A stretch of DNA of 64,000 nt from Siderastrea siderea (Eukaryota; Cnidaria; Anthozoa; Scleractinia; Rhizangiidae): positions 31,162,304 to 31,226,303 of the forward strand of contig OZ034971.1 of the NCBI GenBank assembly GCA_964030785.1, in the 5' to 3' direction. The notes below the pieces were generated by a model that worked only from the letters and a program-made list of their open reading frames with translations, searched no databases and had not been told where the DNA came from. The translations under genes and the position numbers were made by a program. Shown piece after piece: positions 35,440-47,287 of this stretch. Each line of letters starts with the position of its first letter. The stretch's first letter is position 1.

Positions 35440-35716
35440 CATACTAATTAGAATAAAAATAAAAAATCGAACTTGGAACGCAAAAAAATATATATATATG
35501 GAACAAATATAAAAAATATACAACGCATATATAAAATAAAGATAAAGAAAAAACACAATGGGCTTAGCATTTATATATAAAATAATAGGAAGATATATAA
35601 AAAACATAACAGCAATATAAAAACATACAGAAAGGAAATAAAAAATGTGGCACAGAAATTAAATAGTTGCATTACATATTAAATTGTTTGAATATTGACT
35701 GGAAAGGCGCGCCATA
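35440..35716 (-). repeat. Right terminal inverted repeat of the transposon
   Basis: Mirrors 30100-30360. The outermost bases GGCGCGCCATA are exact and the inner part is diverged and AT-rich with ATATATAAAA-type words. Confidence 0.75.
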
Positions 35717-35749
35717 AAAAAACATAAGCAAAAATATAAGAGACCCTAT

Positions 35750-35929
35750 TACAGTCAACTCTCGTTATAACGGACACCATCAGGACCACGATTTGGTGTC
35801 CGTAATAGAGAGAGTCTGTAACAGCGGGAGAAATTTTCGGTAATTCTTATTTCCCGGGACTTCAGCTCCTGTCCGTAATAACAGGGTGTCCGTAAAAGCG
35901 AGGTGTCTCCAAGGCGAGAGTTGACTGTA
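35750..35929. mobile_element. TA-type MITE, copy 2
   Basis: A 180-bp element with perfect 15-bp ends TACAGTCAACTCTCG and CGAGAGTTGACTGTA and 'tgtccgtaat' words inside. It is the intact sibling of 29118-29296. Confidence 0.85.
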
Positions 35930-38267
35930 AGTTGGGAGATTTTCTATGGATGGATACTATTGTGATGTATCTACTATTTCTTTACAGTTTTACTCCACAG
36001 AGGAGCACTATAGCGTCACTTATTCAATTCACGCCAATCAAATTCGGAGAGAAGTTAACGGTCAACTATACTGAAAAGGGTTAGACGTTACAGTCAACCT
36101 ACGTCATGGGTGAGCATTATTTCGAAAATTTATTTTTAAGATTCTCCAAGATTATCCATCAGTTTGAATAAAGAGTTACACCTTACCCTGAAAAAATTTC
36201 ATGGAAATACTGAATAAATCTTGCAACGAATTTGCAATTATTCTTTTCAATCTATGTTATTCATTTAAACTAATGAGCAACTTTTGAGGCTCCATTTCAA
36301 ATCTTCCAAATAATGGCCACGGGTGAGGTTAGTTGACGGTAACTTGGCTGGGAGTCAAGGTAGAAATGGTGGCGTTGTCTTCAGTCCGGGGTGTTTGTGA
36401 ACTTAATAAACCTTGGCTTAATGTCCTAAGTTTGGCTAAATTTCTAAACAGCGTTCGAATAACAGTGGGACCACAAAGACAATGTCCTGAAGGGTCAGAC
36501 GAGATAGTTTGAGTTCTGAGTTGGTTGGTAGGTTCATTAAGAGAAAGTACATTATCAGAGGGTTCACTATCTCTTGTCCTATGACAAGGGAGTCGAGGTA
36601 GAAGGGGAGGGCGAGTGGTTCCAAACTTGGATGAAAGATTGTCCGAGAGTCAATTTCTAGTTCTCGGCTAAATACGATTTAGGATTTTCGGCTTATTATC
36701 TACTTGAAAAAATGTATCTTGGTGTTGATGATGAGAAACGAGGGTGTTTTATAATACTGAACGTGAGCAATTGGCAGCTGCATGTTTAAAATGGGAAATT
36801 TCTTCTTTTAAACAAGACACACCTGCTTCATTGGATACACACATCATATTGTATTCAACTCCCATGTTTTCCTAAAGAGAAACTGGGTATTAGGCTGTCG
36901 TTTCACGCACATGCGTGATAAAAAAGGTAACTAGTTTTCATTGCACAAAATGTAACTGAAAATTTTATTGATCTCATGTTAAACAGCAGCAAGCACCCAA
37001 CACCCATACATGGATATCATAACACTACACAATTCTGCAAAAGCCGCTAACAAAAATTGATTATTCGTTCATTTCACGAGTTTTGAATAAGTCGCCTGGG
37101 ACAAAATACACCACCAGCCGTACAAAGCTATGCTCTCGGATTACTTATCTTCTGATATTAACAGACTTTTGAAAACCTTGAAATGAATTTTCCTCTTCAT
37201 GTGAAACGGCTTTGTATTTAAAAAGTTCTATTTGATCTGAAACAAGCTCATCTTTTCATCTTTTTTTTAATCTACTTATAATCATGCGTTCTTTCAATGC
37301 TGAGAATTCGATCTCTTGAGGCAAACGAAAGCACGCTTTCGTAGCCCAATGAAAACGAATACTCAGTTTGCCTTATCCCTCAAACTATTTCCAAGCCAAA
37401 TTTCAAAGTAGAAATACCTTCCACCTAATATGCCAAAACTCATATCCCCTCAGATGCTGGTGAAATGCCCGAGGCACAAATGGCCATACATGCTTACGTC
37501 CGTTTTCCCTTTACCCTAATTTCCAGTTTGGTTAAGTATAGAGGCAGTTTCTTACTTTGTTTCCCTAGTGACTAAAAGCTAATTTTGATATATGACGTTC
37601 ATTTGTTTGAAATGTTTTTAATGCAAGTGCCTTGTGCTATGACCAGTTACCTAGGGTAATTTTAATTAATATTTTATTTACTTTTTTCTTTATTTATTTA
37701 TTTATTTTCACAGCTTTTGGAAAAACACAGATAGCAGAGCGCCGTTAACTAAATGAGATCTTTTCGTCATTCCGGTGAAACGATGCGAATATATGAGTAT
37801 TCTCGAAAGCTAAGGTTAGCTTAAAATTCTCATCCGTAAGCCGGCGCTTTCGTATTCCAAGCTAAGAGTTTAGCTTTTGAGACCACTCAGAATCCACACG
37901 TCTAGCTAGGGGTATACTCGAGGTGGAGATATCCAAATATGCCATTCAAGAAATTGGATCTCTGGATGCTGATAAAATCATTAAGATTGATGATATCAGA
38001 TGATATCAGGAAAAGCAAAGAAGGTTTTTTTGCTTAAAAAAGGAAACAAAGTGGGTATAATCGGTACACTGTTGAGTTTCATATTTCTTCTCCACACTCT
38101 ATGTTTTTCATTGCAACAAGCGGACTACATTATATTTTGGTCTTGCAAAACAGATTTATAGCGATTTAAAATTAGTGACGTTCATTTTTCTTAGTAAATT
38201 TGAACATCTGAAGCTCGAGTGCCCTTTCAAGTCCGTCAAGTCAATTTGTATTGTAAGTGAGATTGGT
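35930..38267. other. 3' flank of ZP gene copy C
   Basis: No gene is recognised. From about 36440 it aligns with 4100-8189 (flank of copy A) but lacks the two transposons found there; the empty site ACTATTT is at 37384-37390. Confidence 0.5.
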
Positions 38268-38404
38268 TTAATTCTGATCACCAGTGGCAAGCACCTTATA
38301 ACCAAATGGCTTGTCACGTGACTTCTTGAAGATTATCAGCGCTGTTCCTGCCAAACAAGCAACGGACATCAGAAACAGAGCCATCATGACAGTGGGCCGA
38401 AAAC
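38268..38404 (-). CDS. Copy C exon 10: transmembrane helix and YxxL tail
   Basis: Encodes [23 protein letters not shown], then [17 protein letters not shown] and TAA. The short basic junction puts the tail in the cytosol. YKVL fits a YxxPhi sorting signal and resembles an ITIM except for Phe at -2. Confidence 0.87.
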
Positions 38405-41400
38405 CTGGAGGTTAATGGAGAAAAACCGTGATCTGGTTAATGGAACAAGTTACACGAGGCGCTCCCACAGATTCTGAGCGATCCACTTTGCCAGAATATA
38501 AACGTTTTTCAGGATAGTACTGACATGACCATTCAGCGATTCCTGAAACTTTCACGGTGTTAAAAATTGGGAAGGTCATGGGATTAAAATTGGCAAATCC
38601 TACTGGATGACTGAAACAAGCTAAAATCTGAAAAACAGCAGAAAACAACCTCTCAAAAGCAACAAAAATTTAACACATGTTAAGGCGACTACCTATATTC
38701 AACATACCACTTTTTTCCAAACCAGTTCTGTGCTTTTCATCTCGTTTTCCACGTGCAAGATGGAGTGGGCCCTGGGCCAAAGAATACACGTCACCGGTCA
38801 CGTGATTATTCGCCTCACGTCTTCGTCGGCTACCTGATTGACATTTTGTAGCGCAGTTGGATCCTGGGTCGGTTGCGTTGCATACAACCACGTGGCAATG
38901 GATAAACACAAATGGATGGTCAGCGATGAACTTGAAGGCCTCCAGGCTAAACCGCTGGGCGCTGGCCGAGGGCACAGAATGGTACTTCATTGTTATGTCC
39001 CTGGGGCAGCTGAAAGAACAAGTCATAAGAAGCAGAAGTGCAAAAAAGGAGTGTGGATAAGTAAAAGGAAGGAAGGAAAAACTTCAAATACATCGGCGAT
39101 TCTAATTTATGAGAAGAGCTTCTTATGACTCTAAACGTATTTGTTTGGATTTCAGTATTTGTAAGGGAAGAGTGCAACTTTATCTTAAAGGATGCTTACA
39201 CAAAGAGCTTCGTTTCTCTAAAAAAATAGGGAGGTCAAACAAAAGGAAGGAAGGAAAGAGTTCAAAGAGATTTGAAATACGTTGCTGATTCTAATTTATG
39301 ACAGTAGCTGCCCTATGCTTCTAAAATTATTTGTTTGAATTTCAGTAGTTATAAGGGGAAAGAGCAACGTACTGTATCTTAAAGGGTGCTTACATGGAGG
39401 CCTTCGTCGTTTATAATGGAAACTATATTCAAGAGTTTAAGGGAGTTATTTTGAGGATGGTTCAATGCAGGGCTTTGTTTCATCCGGGTCGCTATTCCAC
39501 AGTTTAATGTGGTAAAACGGTGTAAAAATGTTAAAATACGCTTTTCTTGTCAAGTACAGAAATGGAAAATCAGTTTGCTTACCCTGTTCTTATGAACTCG
39601 TACTTCAAAGGATTCTTCTGATCCTGAGTGGGCGTGGCAAAGCATCGATCAGCGATAATTGACAACTGCTTGTCATTTGATGCCACTGAGACTTCAAAGA
39701 ACAGAAGCTTGCGCAACACAACAGCGACAGGGAAATCATCCTTCATGTAAGGACTCACGAATCTCTTGTCAGGAAACATATCCAGAGATAGCGTGAAGTT
39801 TCCTTGGCCTTGGTCGCTGAACACAAGTTTTCTGTTACTCGGCTTCCAACTAACTGTTGATACCATACCATTTTTCGAGTAAAAACAACTGAAGGGTATT
39901 TCTACTTCACGCACGCGTGTCACGACATCATCATAACTCACGGGGATTTCCAAAACTGCGTTGGAGTAAACAACTGCTGTAGGCGTGTGCCTCCTTGTTG
40001 TTTTGCACCCAGTCAGCTGTGTCGTGAGTGAAAAGTGTGTACTTGTTTCTGTAGCTTTGCATGTGGTGTCCAGGAGTCGAAGGTGTTCACGGTCAATACC
40101 AAGGAGAACGGATTTGGGGATGATGATGGTCATATTTTCGCTGTTGCACTTAACAGCAACACCTGGAGCTTTAAAAAATAAATTGAAAAATAAAAAGTGA
40201 AAAAATGGAAAAATATTAACTCCTCGGGCAATTTGAAAGTCATTTCTCAATAATTGAACAGATCTAAACTTTGGCCGTTCAAAGGAAAGCTTTTGTCGTT
40301 ATTTTGATTTGTATTGCACTGTTGTTTGATTTCCAATAGTTTTACGAAATGAAACGTTGAATTCCTTTTCCAGTCGCGATTTTTTGCACTCCTAGGTCTG
40401 AGGGGTTTGCACAGAAAATCTTCTGGTCAGTATACATATATTTTTTGAAGTGAAGAGGCGATATGCAATTCATCACAAGAGAACCACACTGTCCGTGTGC
40501 TCCGATCATGAATGCACTTGTGTAAATATTAAAAAATCGTTCAACCAGGTTGCTGGAAAAAATGTCATAAGATTCGATATTTACCATGACAAGTCTTGTT
40601 ATCTGATGCCAGGCTGAGTTCCGCGTCTGGACATTCACATCTATAGCCTCCTGCAGTATTAACACACTTGTGACTGCAGCCGCCATTTTTTGACAAGGAA
40701 CACTCGTCAATGTCTGAAACAAGTCTCCAAGTTAGAAAATGACACTAAAAAAGGCGTAACAAGCATGCATGATTACCTTATCTATACTGACATTAGAGAG
40801 ATTAAGCATCACGTTTACGGCAGATGGCAAACGTCAGGGACGTCAACTTGCCGTTTGCCGTCGCCGTCCTAAGCCAGGCGTAAACTCCTTAAAAGCTGGG
40901 ATACACAAAAAAGCCGCTTTCGAACTGCTGAGTAAAATATTAATTGCCGGTTGAATGTGGTTTCCACGGGATGTTTTCAAGTAACTGCATAATTTGATCG
41001 TCTATTTCATAAAAGAGTTGAGGCCTTTGCAAAGGTGACAACCAAACCACTTTCTTTTTGTATAAACGCTGACAGCAAACCGGTTAGTTTACGTAAAAAA
41101 TTAAAAAAAAACATCACAGGGCTTAAACACAGCCTGACAATTGTAGCAGAACGACTCAAAAACTTCAAATAAATACTCACGTTCTTAACGAACGCGAAAA
41201 CAGGCCTCTTCGCATTGAAAACGACAAACGGCAAACGTGAAAAATGGCGGGAAACTCATGACTACGTGCCGTTCGCGTTCAGTGCTGTTGTCTCTCTAAC
41301 GACATGATTTAGCACCTGTCGGTATCGATGTTACGGTTTCAGTGACGGATACAGAAGGGTTGGGGGGAGGGCAGAGTAAGCAAAGGGAGGGGAGGGAAAA

Positions 41401-44400
41401 ATTAATATTTCACAATGAAAACGTTTATTTTGAACAAGAAAGAGGCGGCGACAGGTCCCTGGGACGGTTGGTGCCCTCCCAGTTATTAATAATGGTTAAT
41501 TAAGATCCCTCAGTAAACTGCTAATTGGGTTTACGGTACCTTCGATGGACTTTACAAAGAACTGGTGGGTCAAAAGCGAGAATTAGACCTAACTGATCCA
41601 AAACAACATAGATAGTTCATACTACATGAACTGAAAGTGACACTTGACACTATAACCAATTAAGCTCAATTGGCTTAGAGAAACGTGCCACCATTTTATG
41701 TGTTTCGGTTTTACCCGGCGTAAGTCTTTTTTCTCTTTTGAAAAGCAACAATACAATATTAGAAACAAGGAGAGAAACATCGGCTTGGCTCCATAACCGA
41801 GTCCACTTACCAGCGCATGAAACTGTTTTAGCACTGTTCGTCCATTGGCCACGTGACTCACATTGCTTATAAGAGGGACCTTGTAGTTTGTATCCCCGCG
41901 GACATGAGAACGTGCAATTTGTGTTGATTTTCGTCTGTGACGTCACGCAATCATTGGGTAAAGTCCTGACTAGGTGACCAACGATAAGAGCTGGACACTT
42001 AGCAACTAAAATACAACAAACAAATAATAAATTAATAACTAAATGATAATAAAAATTAATAATAATGAATGGATTATCGCTGGACATACTATAAATGAAT
42101 GAAATCCTCATTGAAAAAAGTAAGGAAGCTCATTGTCATTTTCAAGAACTCGTTTGTCACCCTTACCCACGCAACTGACTGTGTTGTGTTGCGGGTTCCA
42201 GGCTCCGCCTCTTCCGCACCGAGTAGATGGAGGACCGCTGAGTTGGTATCCGCGGGCGCATGAAAAGGAACAAGTTGATCCGTAATATTGACTAGACCAA
42301 AGGCAATGAGAAGGGGATACACGCACACTACTCCCCAGAGAAAGCTTTTGACATTTGGCTGAAACAAATTAATAATCCAATGAAAAACAAACAAACATAC
42401 AAACAAACAAACAAACTGACAAGGGTAGGGCAGGTCATTTAATTGGATTGATATTCCGAGGAAGGGTTCTAACTTAGTCAATTGTTTAGTTTCTTTACCT
42501 CTAGTTTCTTATTATTGTATACCATAAAAACGGTGTTTTATTTCTGTTAAAATAATCATAATTCGATACGAAATGTTCAATGTGTTAAATGGAAAGTACA
42601 CTTTGAAGAACGTAAGCTGCTCGTACTGTGGTGGGCAACTCTACGCCACAGTGAGCCTTCGCCGTGCGTGACTTGGTAAAGTCTCACTCATGAACTCAAA
42701 TGGGCGCCGTAACACATGCACTTGAGTAGGAAGACACTGAAAAGTCAACCTCGTCCCCAGGGTCTTCTCGCTTTTCAAAATGGCGGCGGCTCGGGAGAAG
42801 ACCCTGGCACACAGCAGATCACGTGTCTCCAACGAGGATGGAGATGTATTCAAAATGGCGGCTACGGCGAATGGGGTGAAAAGAACTGGGTACGAGATGC
42901 TAAGGTGAAGATAAACAAAATGGCGGAAAAAGCTGAAGTTCGGTTCAAGAAAAAATAGGAAAAACAGACACGTTTTGCATGTAAGAGTCTTAGGAATACG
43001 GCAAAGTGTTAGAGGTCTTGTTTTTGCTGTTCATTGTTTCTTTTCTGTTATTTTAAAGTTAGGAGTAATGGGTTTGAGCGTACTCTACTGCGGAACTCCG
43101 TACCGCTATTTGATTCAATGTTGCTCAAGTGAACATATTAAGCTTATGTTTTTGTTTCATGAGGCTTTAGGCAATAAATTGTCTTATCGTTACATTGTTA
43201 CAAATCTGTCCTTCTTAAATATTGTTATAAATCCGTCCTTCTTAACATTATATGCTTCAGCTTAAGACTTTTCGAATATATCAGGCTCAGATTAAGCTTG
43301 AAATATAAGTTAAATATTATGGAGTGAGCTTAGGCCTTTAATAGAAAATGACTCATTTATTTATTTATCTACTTACTTATTTATTTAAGCTTATTTACAG
43401 TGCAACCTCGATTTAACGAAGTGCAAGGGAATGGGAAAAGAGCAGTGTTGTATGGACTGGTTAAACTAAGTTTTGATCTGGCATATTCCAGGTGCTGCTT
43501 TGGAGGCAGTGATAATCATTTTGGCTTTCTTGAATTTATTTGTGCCCATTCCTTGTGCTACAGTTTTGCTTGCACAGTTGCAGACCTCCAGGCCTTGTCG
43601 CTTTCAATATTGTTTTCTAAACTTTAGTTTCAGTAAGTCTCATTAAATACTAGAACTGAGGAGATTGTGAGACTGTAAATAATGGAGAAATAAAGCATTT
43701 TAACAGTGGATAGATAAAGTCCTCTTTGCATGTTAGACCAGTTCTAGGGATAATATTCACAGGTTTGAAAAATTTTCTGCTTAACAACTTCAATCAATTG
43801 AGTTATCTGGGTGTAGTTTGAAAGTGTTTGAAAAATTTAAATCAATGGGATAGAGAGGATTTCAGGGAAAAAAGGAGAGAAAAAGTTTTCAGGAAGTTTT
43901 GAAGCTGGAATTTGTAGTTAGGCCTTTAAGCCCCAGTAGTGACAAACAAACATCTAATTTCTCCTTACAATATCACTACTTGTTCAAACATACAGGCCCT
44001 GAGAATAAAGGAAATGGTCACCAAAAATAAAATGTCTGGATGTTTATGTGAATTCTCTCAAGTAGTACCATAAGACATTTACAGAGAATAGTGAGGGGAA
44101 CATGTTTGTTGATATCGGGGCTTAAAGTTAAGAACAAGGAAAGGAATATTATAATTGACTGCTATCAACCTCAGGGGTGCTCTTATGTGGATATCAGTTT
44201 TTGATGGTCTCTTAAAATGATTTCCCATCTCATGTCTCTACTTTAAAACTATTCTCATGTCAATCTAAGCCAACTAAAAAGGGTTTGCTGATCCAATTAG
44301 AACACCACAATAATCCACTAAAAGTTGCAACAGAGGTTCAAAGAAATAACGAGTCATCCTAAAAAGTGGGATTTGTAACTTAAGGTTATGTGCTGATCAA

Positions 44401-47256
44401 TTCAAATCTTCAGCATCCCCGCCTCCCTTCTGGGCATACCTCAGACATTTGGTATCCCCAGAACTGTTAAAATGCTTTATTTTTCCATTGTTTACAGTCT
44501 CACAATCTCCTCAGTTCTAGTGTTTATTGTGACTCACTGAAGCTAAAGTGTAGAAAACAATATTGAAAGTGACAAAGCCCTGGAGATCTACAACTGTACA
44601 AGCAAAACTGTAGCGCAAAGAATGGGCACAAACAAATTCAACAAAGTCAAAATGATTATCACTGCCTCCAAAGCAGCACCTGGAATATGCCAGATCAAAA
44701 ATTGAGTCATTTCCATAAATGAGTCATTTCCACTGAACTTACAGAGATGTAAGCCATGTAGAATAAATATTTTGTAGCACTAGTTTTATTTAAGGCCTAA
44801 GCTCATTCCATAAGATTTATATTTCAAGCTTAATCTGAGCCTGATATATATATTTTAAAAATCTAAAGATGAAGCATATAATTCTAAGAAGGGCGGATTT
44901 ATAACAATATTTAAGAAGGGCGGATTTGTAACAATGTAACGATAAGACAATTTATTGCCTAAAGCCTCATGAATCAAAAATATAATATGTTCATTTGAGC
45001 AACATTGAATCAACTAGCGGTACGGAGTTCGGCAGTCGAGTACGCTCAAACCCATTATTCTTAACTTTAAAATAACAAAAAAGAAACAATGAACAACAAA
45101 AACAAGACCTCTAACACTTTGCCATATTCCTAAGACTCTTACATCCAAAACGCGTCTGTTTTTCCTATTTTTTCTTGAACTGAACTTCAGCTTTTTCCGC
45201 CATTTTGTTTATCTTCACCTTAGCATCTCGTACCCAGTTCTTCTCACCCTTTTCGCCGTAGCCGCCATTTTGAATACATCTCCATCCTCGTTGGAGACAC
45301 TTGATCTGCTGTGTGCCAGGGTCTTCTCCCGAGCCGCCGCCATTTTGAAAAGCGAGAAGCCCCTTTGGACGAGGTTGACTGAAAAGTAGATTTGGCCACG
45401 ACCGATTCCAGTCCGTTATGGTCTCCGGACGTGTGAAAACTACGAATCGAACCAAGATCGAGCACTTTGAAAAAATAAAATGCAATGAAAAATAGAATGA
45501 ACGGAAATCCAGATGTTCAATTTTTCTCGTCATCGTATCATAACAAAGGAAACTTACATTACCTTGAACTTGAAAACTGTCACCCTTGATGGGATGTTTG
45601 CTATGACACCACAAGCCTACATAGTTGTCGCTCTTAGTGTCAGCTCCACTTCCTAACATGGTGATTCCCTTTACTAGCTTGTCATTGACGTAAATTCTTA
45701 CGTGACTACCATTGACTTCGGACTTTAGGTTGTACCACACATCAGAACGTACTGTAAAGTCGATCCTTGGACTGTATTCTGGACCAGAACTTGTGATGCA
45801 CATATGATCGACCGAAAAATAATAGCCCCACGCCCCTGTTACTTTTCTGTCGACATCAATAAAACAAACAAAAAATTCTCCCCATTTATGGATTTATTTT
45901 GTAGTTTAAAAGTTACAAAGAAGAACAGAATGTTCACAACCTCACCGACATCTTAAAGAAGGTTACAGATCGGTTTATGGAGTACATTTTGTGTGTGAGA
46001 CTCTGTGAACTATTTCTCATTTGAACCCCTCGCTGCAAATGAATGAATGAATGAATGAATAGATGGATGGAGGAAGGAAGCAAGGAAGGAAGGAAGGCAA
46101 GAAAGAGGAAGGAAGAAAGGAAAGAAGGAAGGATGGAAGGAAGGAAGGAAGGATAGGTGGTGAATTGATGGAGGGAAAGATGCAAGGAAGGACGAATCGA
46201 TCGTTCCAGTTCTCATATAAAGTAGAGCTACTGAGACCTTTCAGTAAATCTAAAGGAAAAGCTAGGAAGGGTTAGAACTGAAATTGTCTACCCATGCAAA
46301 ATGGCCAGTTCCCCGTTTGAACTATGCGTGCAGTTCATCATTGTGGTTTCAACACAAGTTCAAGGTTAGCTCACACGTGAGTCTTTGTTGAAAGAAATTA
46401 TTTTCCGAGGTCTTCTCACCAGCTGAAGATCAGAATCGGTCATTTTGAATGGGGTCCCGCTGACCCTAGAAGTGCGCGTTCAGACATACATGTAATGAAA
46501 TCTTTAAACTTACGTTCTTGTCCGCACACTTCCTGTTTTGTATTTAAACAGATGACCACAGCCGCGTCTATTTAGAGCTTGCACACGACTGGTTATCACT
46601 AAGAAACAAAACATGCATAAATGTCGGGAGCATTATTCTTAGTCAATCTAAATCCTTATTTGGTTATATTTCATTCCCTTTAGGGACATGCCATTTTTCA
46701 GACTACAAAATAATAGACGTTTAAAATTGGAGCACGATTCTTTCGTTGTGAATCAGGTTTCAGACCGTGTGTTGGATTTCGCCAACTTTGATCTTATCCT
46801 TTTAAAAGGGGCAGTCTCATCAATTTTAATTATCACTGTGAAAAGCCAAACGATGAATTTATTATCTATGGAGGCCTACAAATAATGGTTCAGTATTGTT
46901 AAAGTGGATTTCTAGCTCATGAGAAACTATTAATAAGTATGTATGGGTAGGGATGGCCAGGATAGAAATGGCGTCCAACTCGAAAACTTCTGGCAGAATT
47001 TTTCAAGTTTCTGCACTTGTGTCTCAGATGAAGTCTCTAAAACCTAATTTTGGATTGCTGTTTGTTTGAAAATGTATGTGATATTGTTCCCTTGGTGGTC
47101 TAAAAGCAATTTATGTAAGCGAATGGTACTATGATATAAATTTACCAAACTTGTGCCAAAAAAAAAATAGGAAAATTGCCATGAGACTGATCCTTTAAGG
47201 ATAATGCCTAAGTAGGGTTGTTTTGCGTCGGCTTTTTATGCAGCTCGTTCAGGAAT

Positions 47257-47287
<31 letters not shown>

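Larger units (their letters stand above)
30100..35716. mobile_element. 5.6-kb DD35E DNA transposon (IS3EU-like) with a HECT gene
   Basis: The left end TATGGCGCGCCTTTCCAGTC is mirrored exactly at 35716. Related sequence continues inward for over 200 bp on both sides (for example 'gcgttccaagt' on the left and its complement near 35475). AAAAAA flanks both ends (30094-30099 and 35717-35722), a possible 6-bp target duplication but low in complexity. Inside are a transposase gene on the plus strand and a convergent HECT E3 ligase gene on the minus strand. The TAT...ATA termini and 6-bp duplication agree with what I recall of the IS3EU superfamily. Both genes carry nonsense codons, so this copy is non-autonomous but young-looking. 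Confidence 0.83.

Noticed and set aside
45165..45562. Open frame continuing from LamG exon 3 into repeat sequence on the minus strand
   Set aside because: A good GT donor ends the exon at 45563 and the continuation runs into the foldback element.
46010..46275. Open frames over the GGAA/GAAT repeat
   Set aside because: Translated microsatellite on both strands; no conserved protein.
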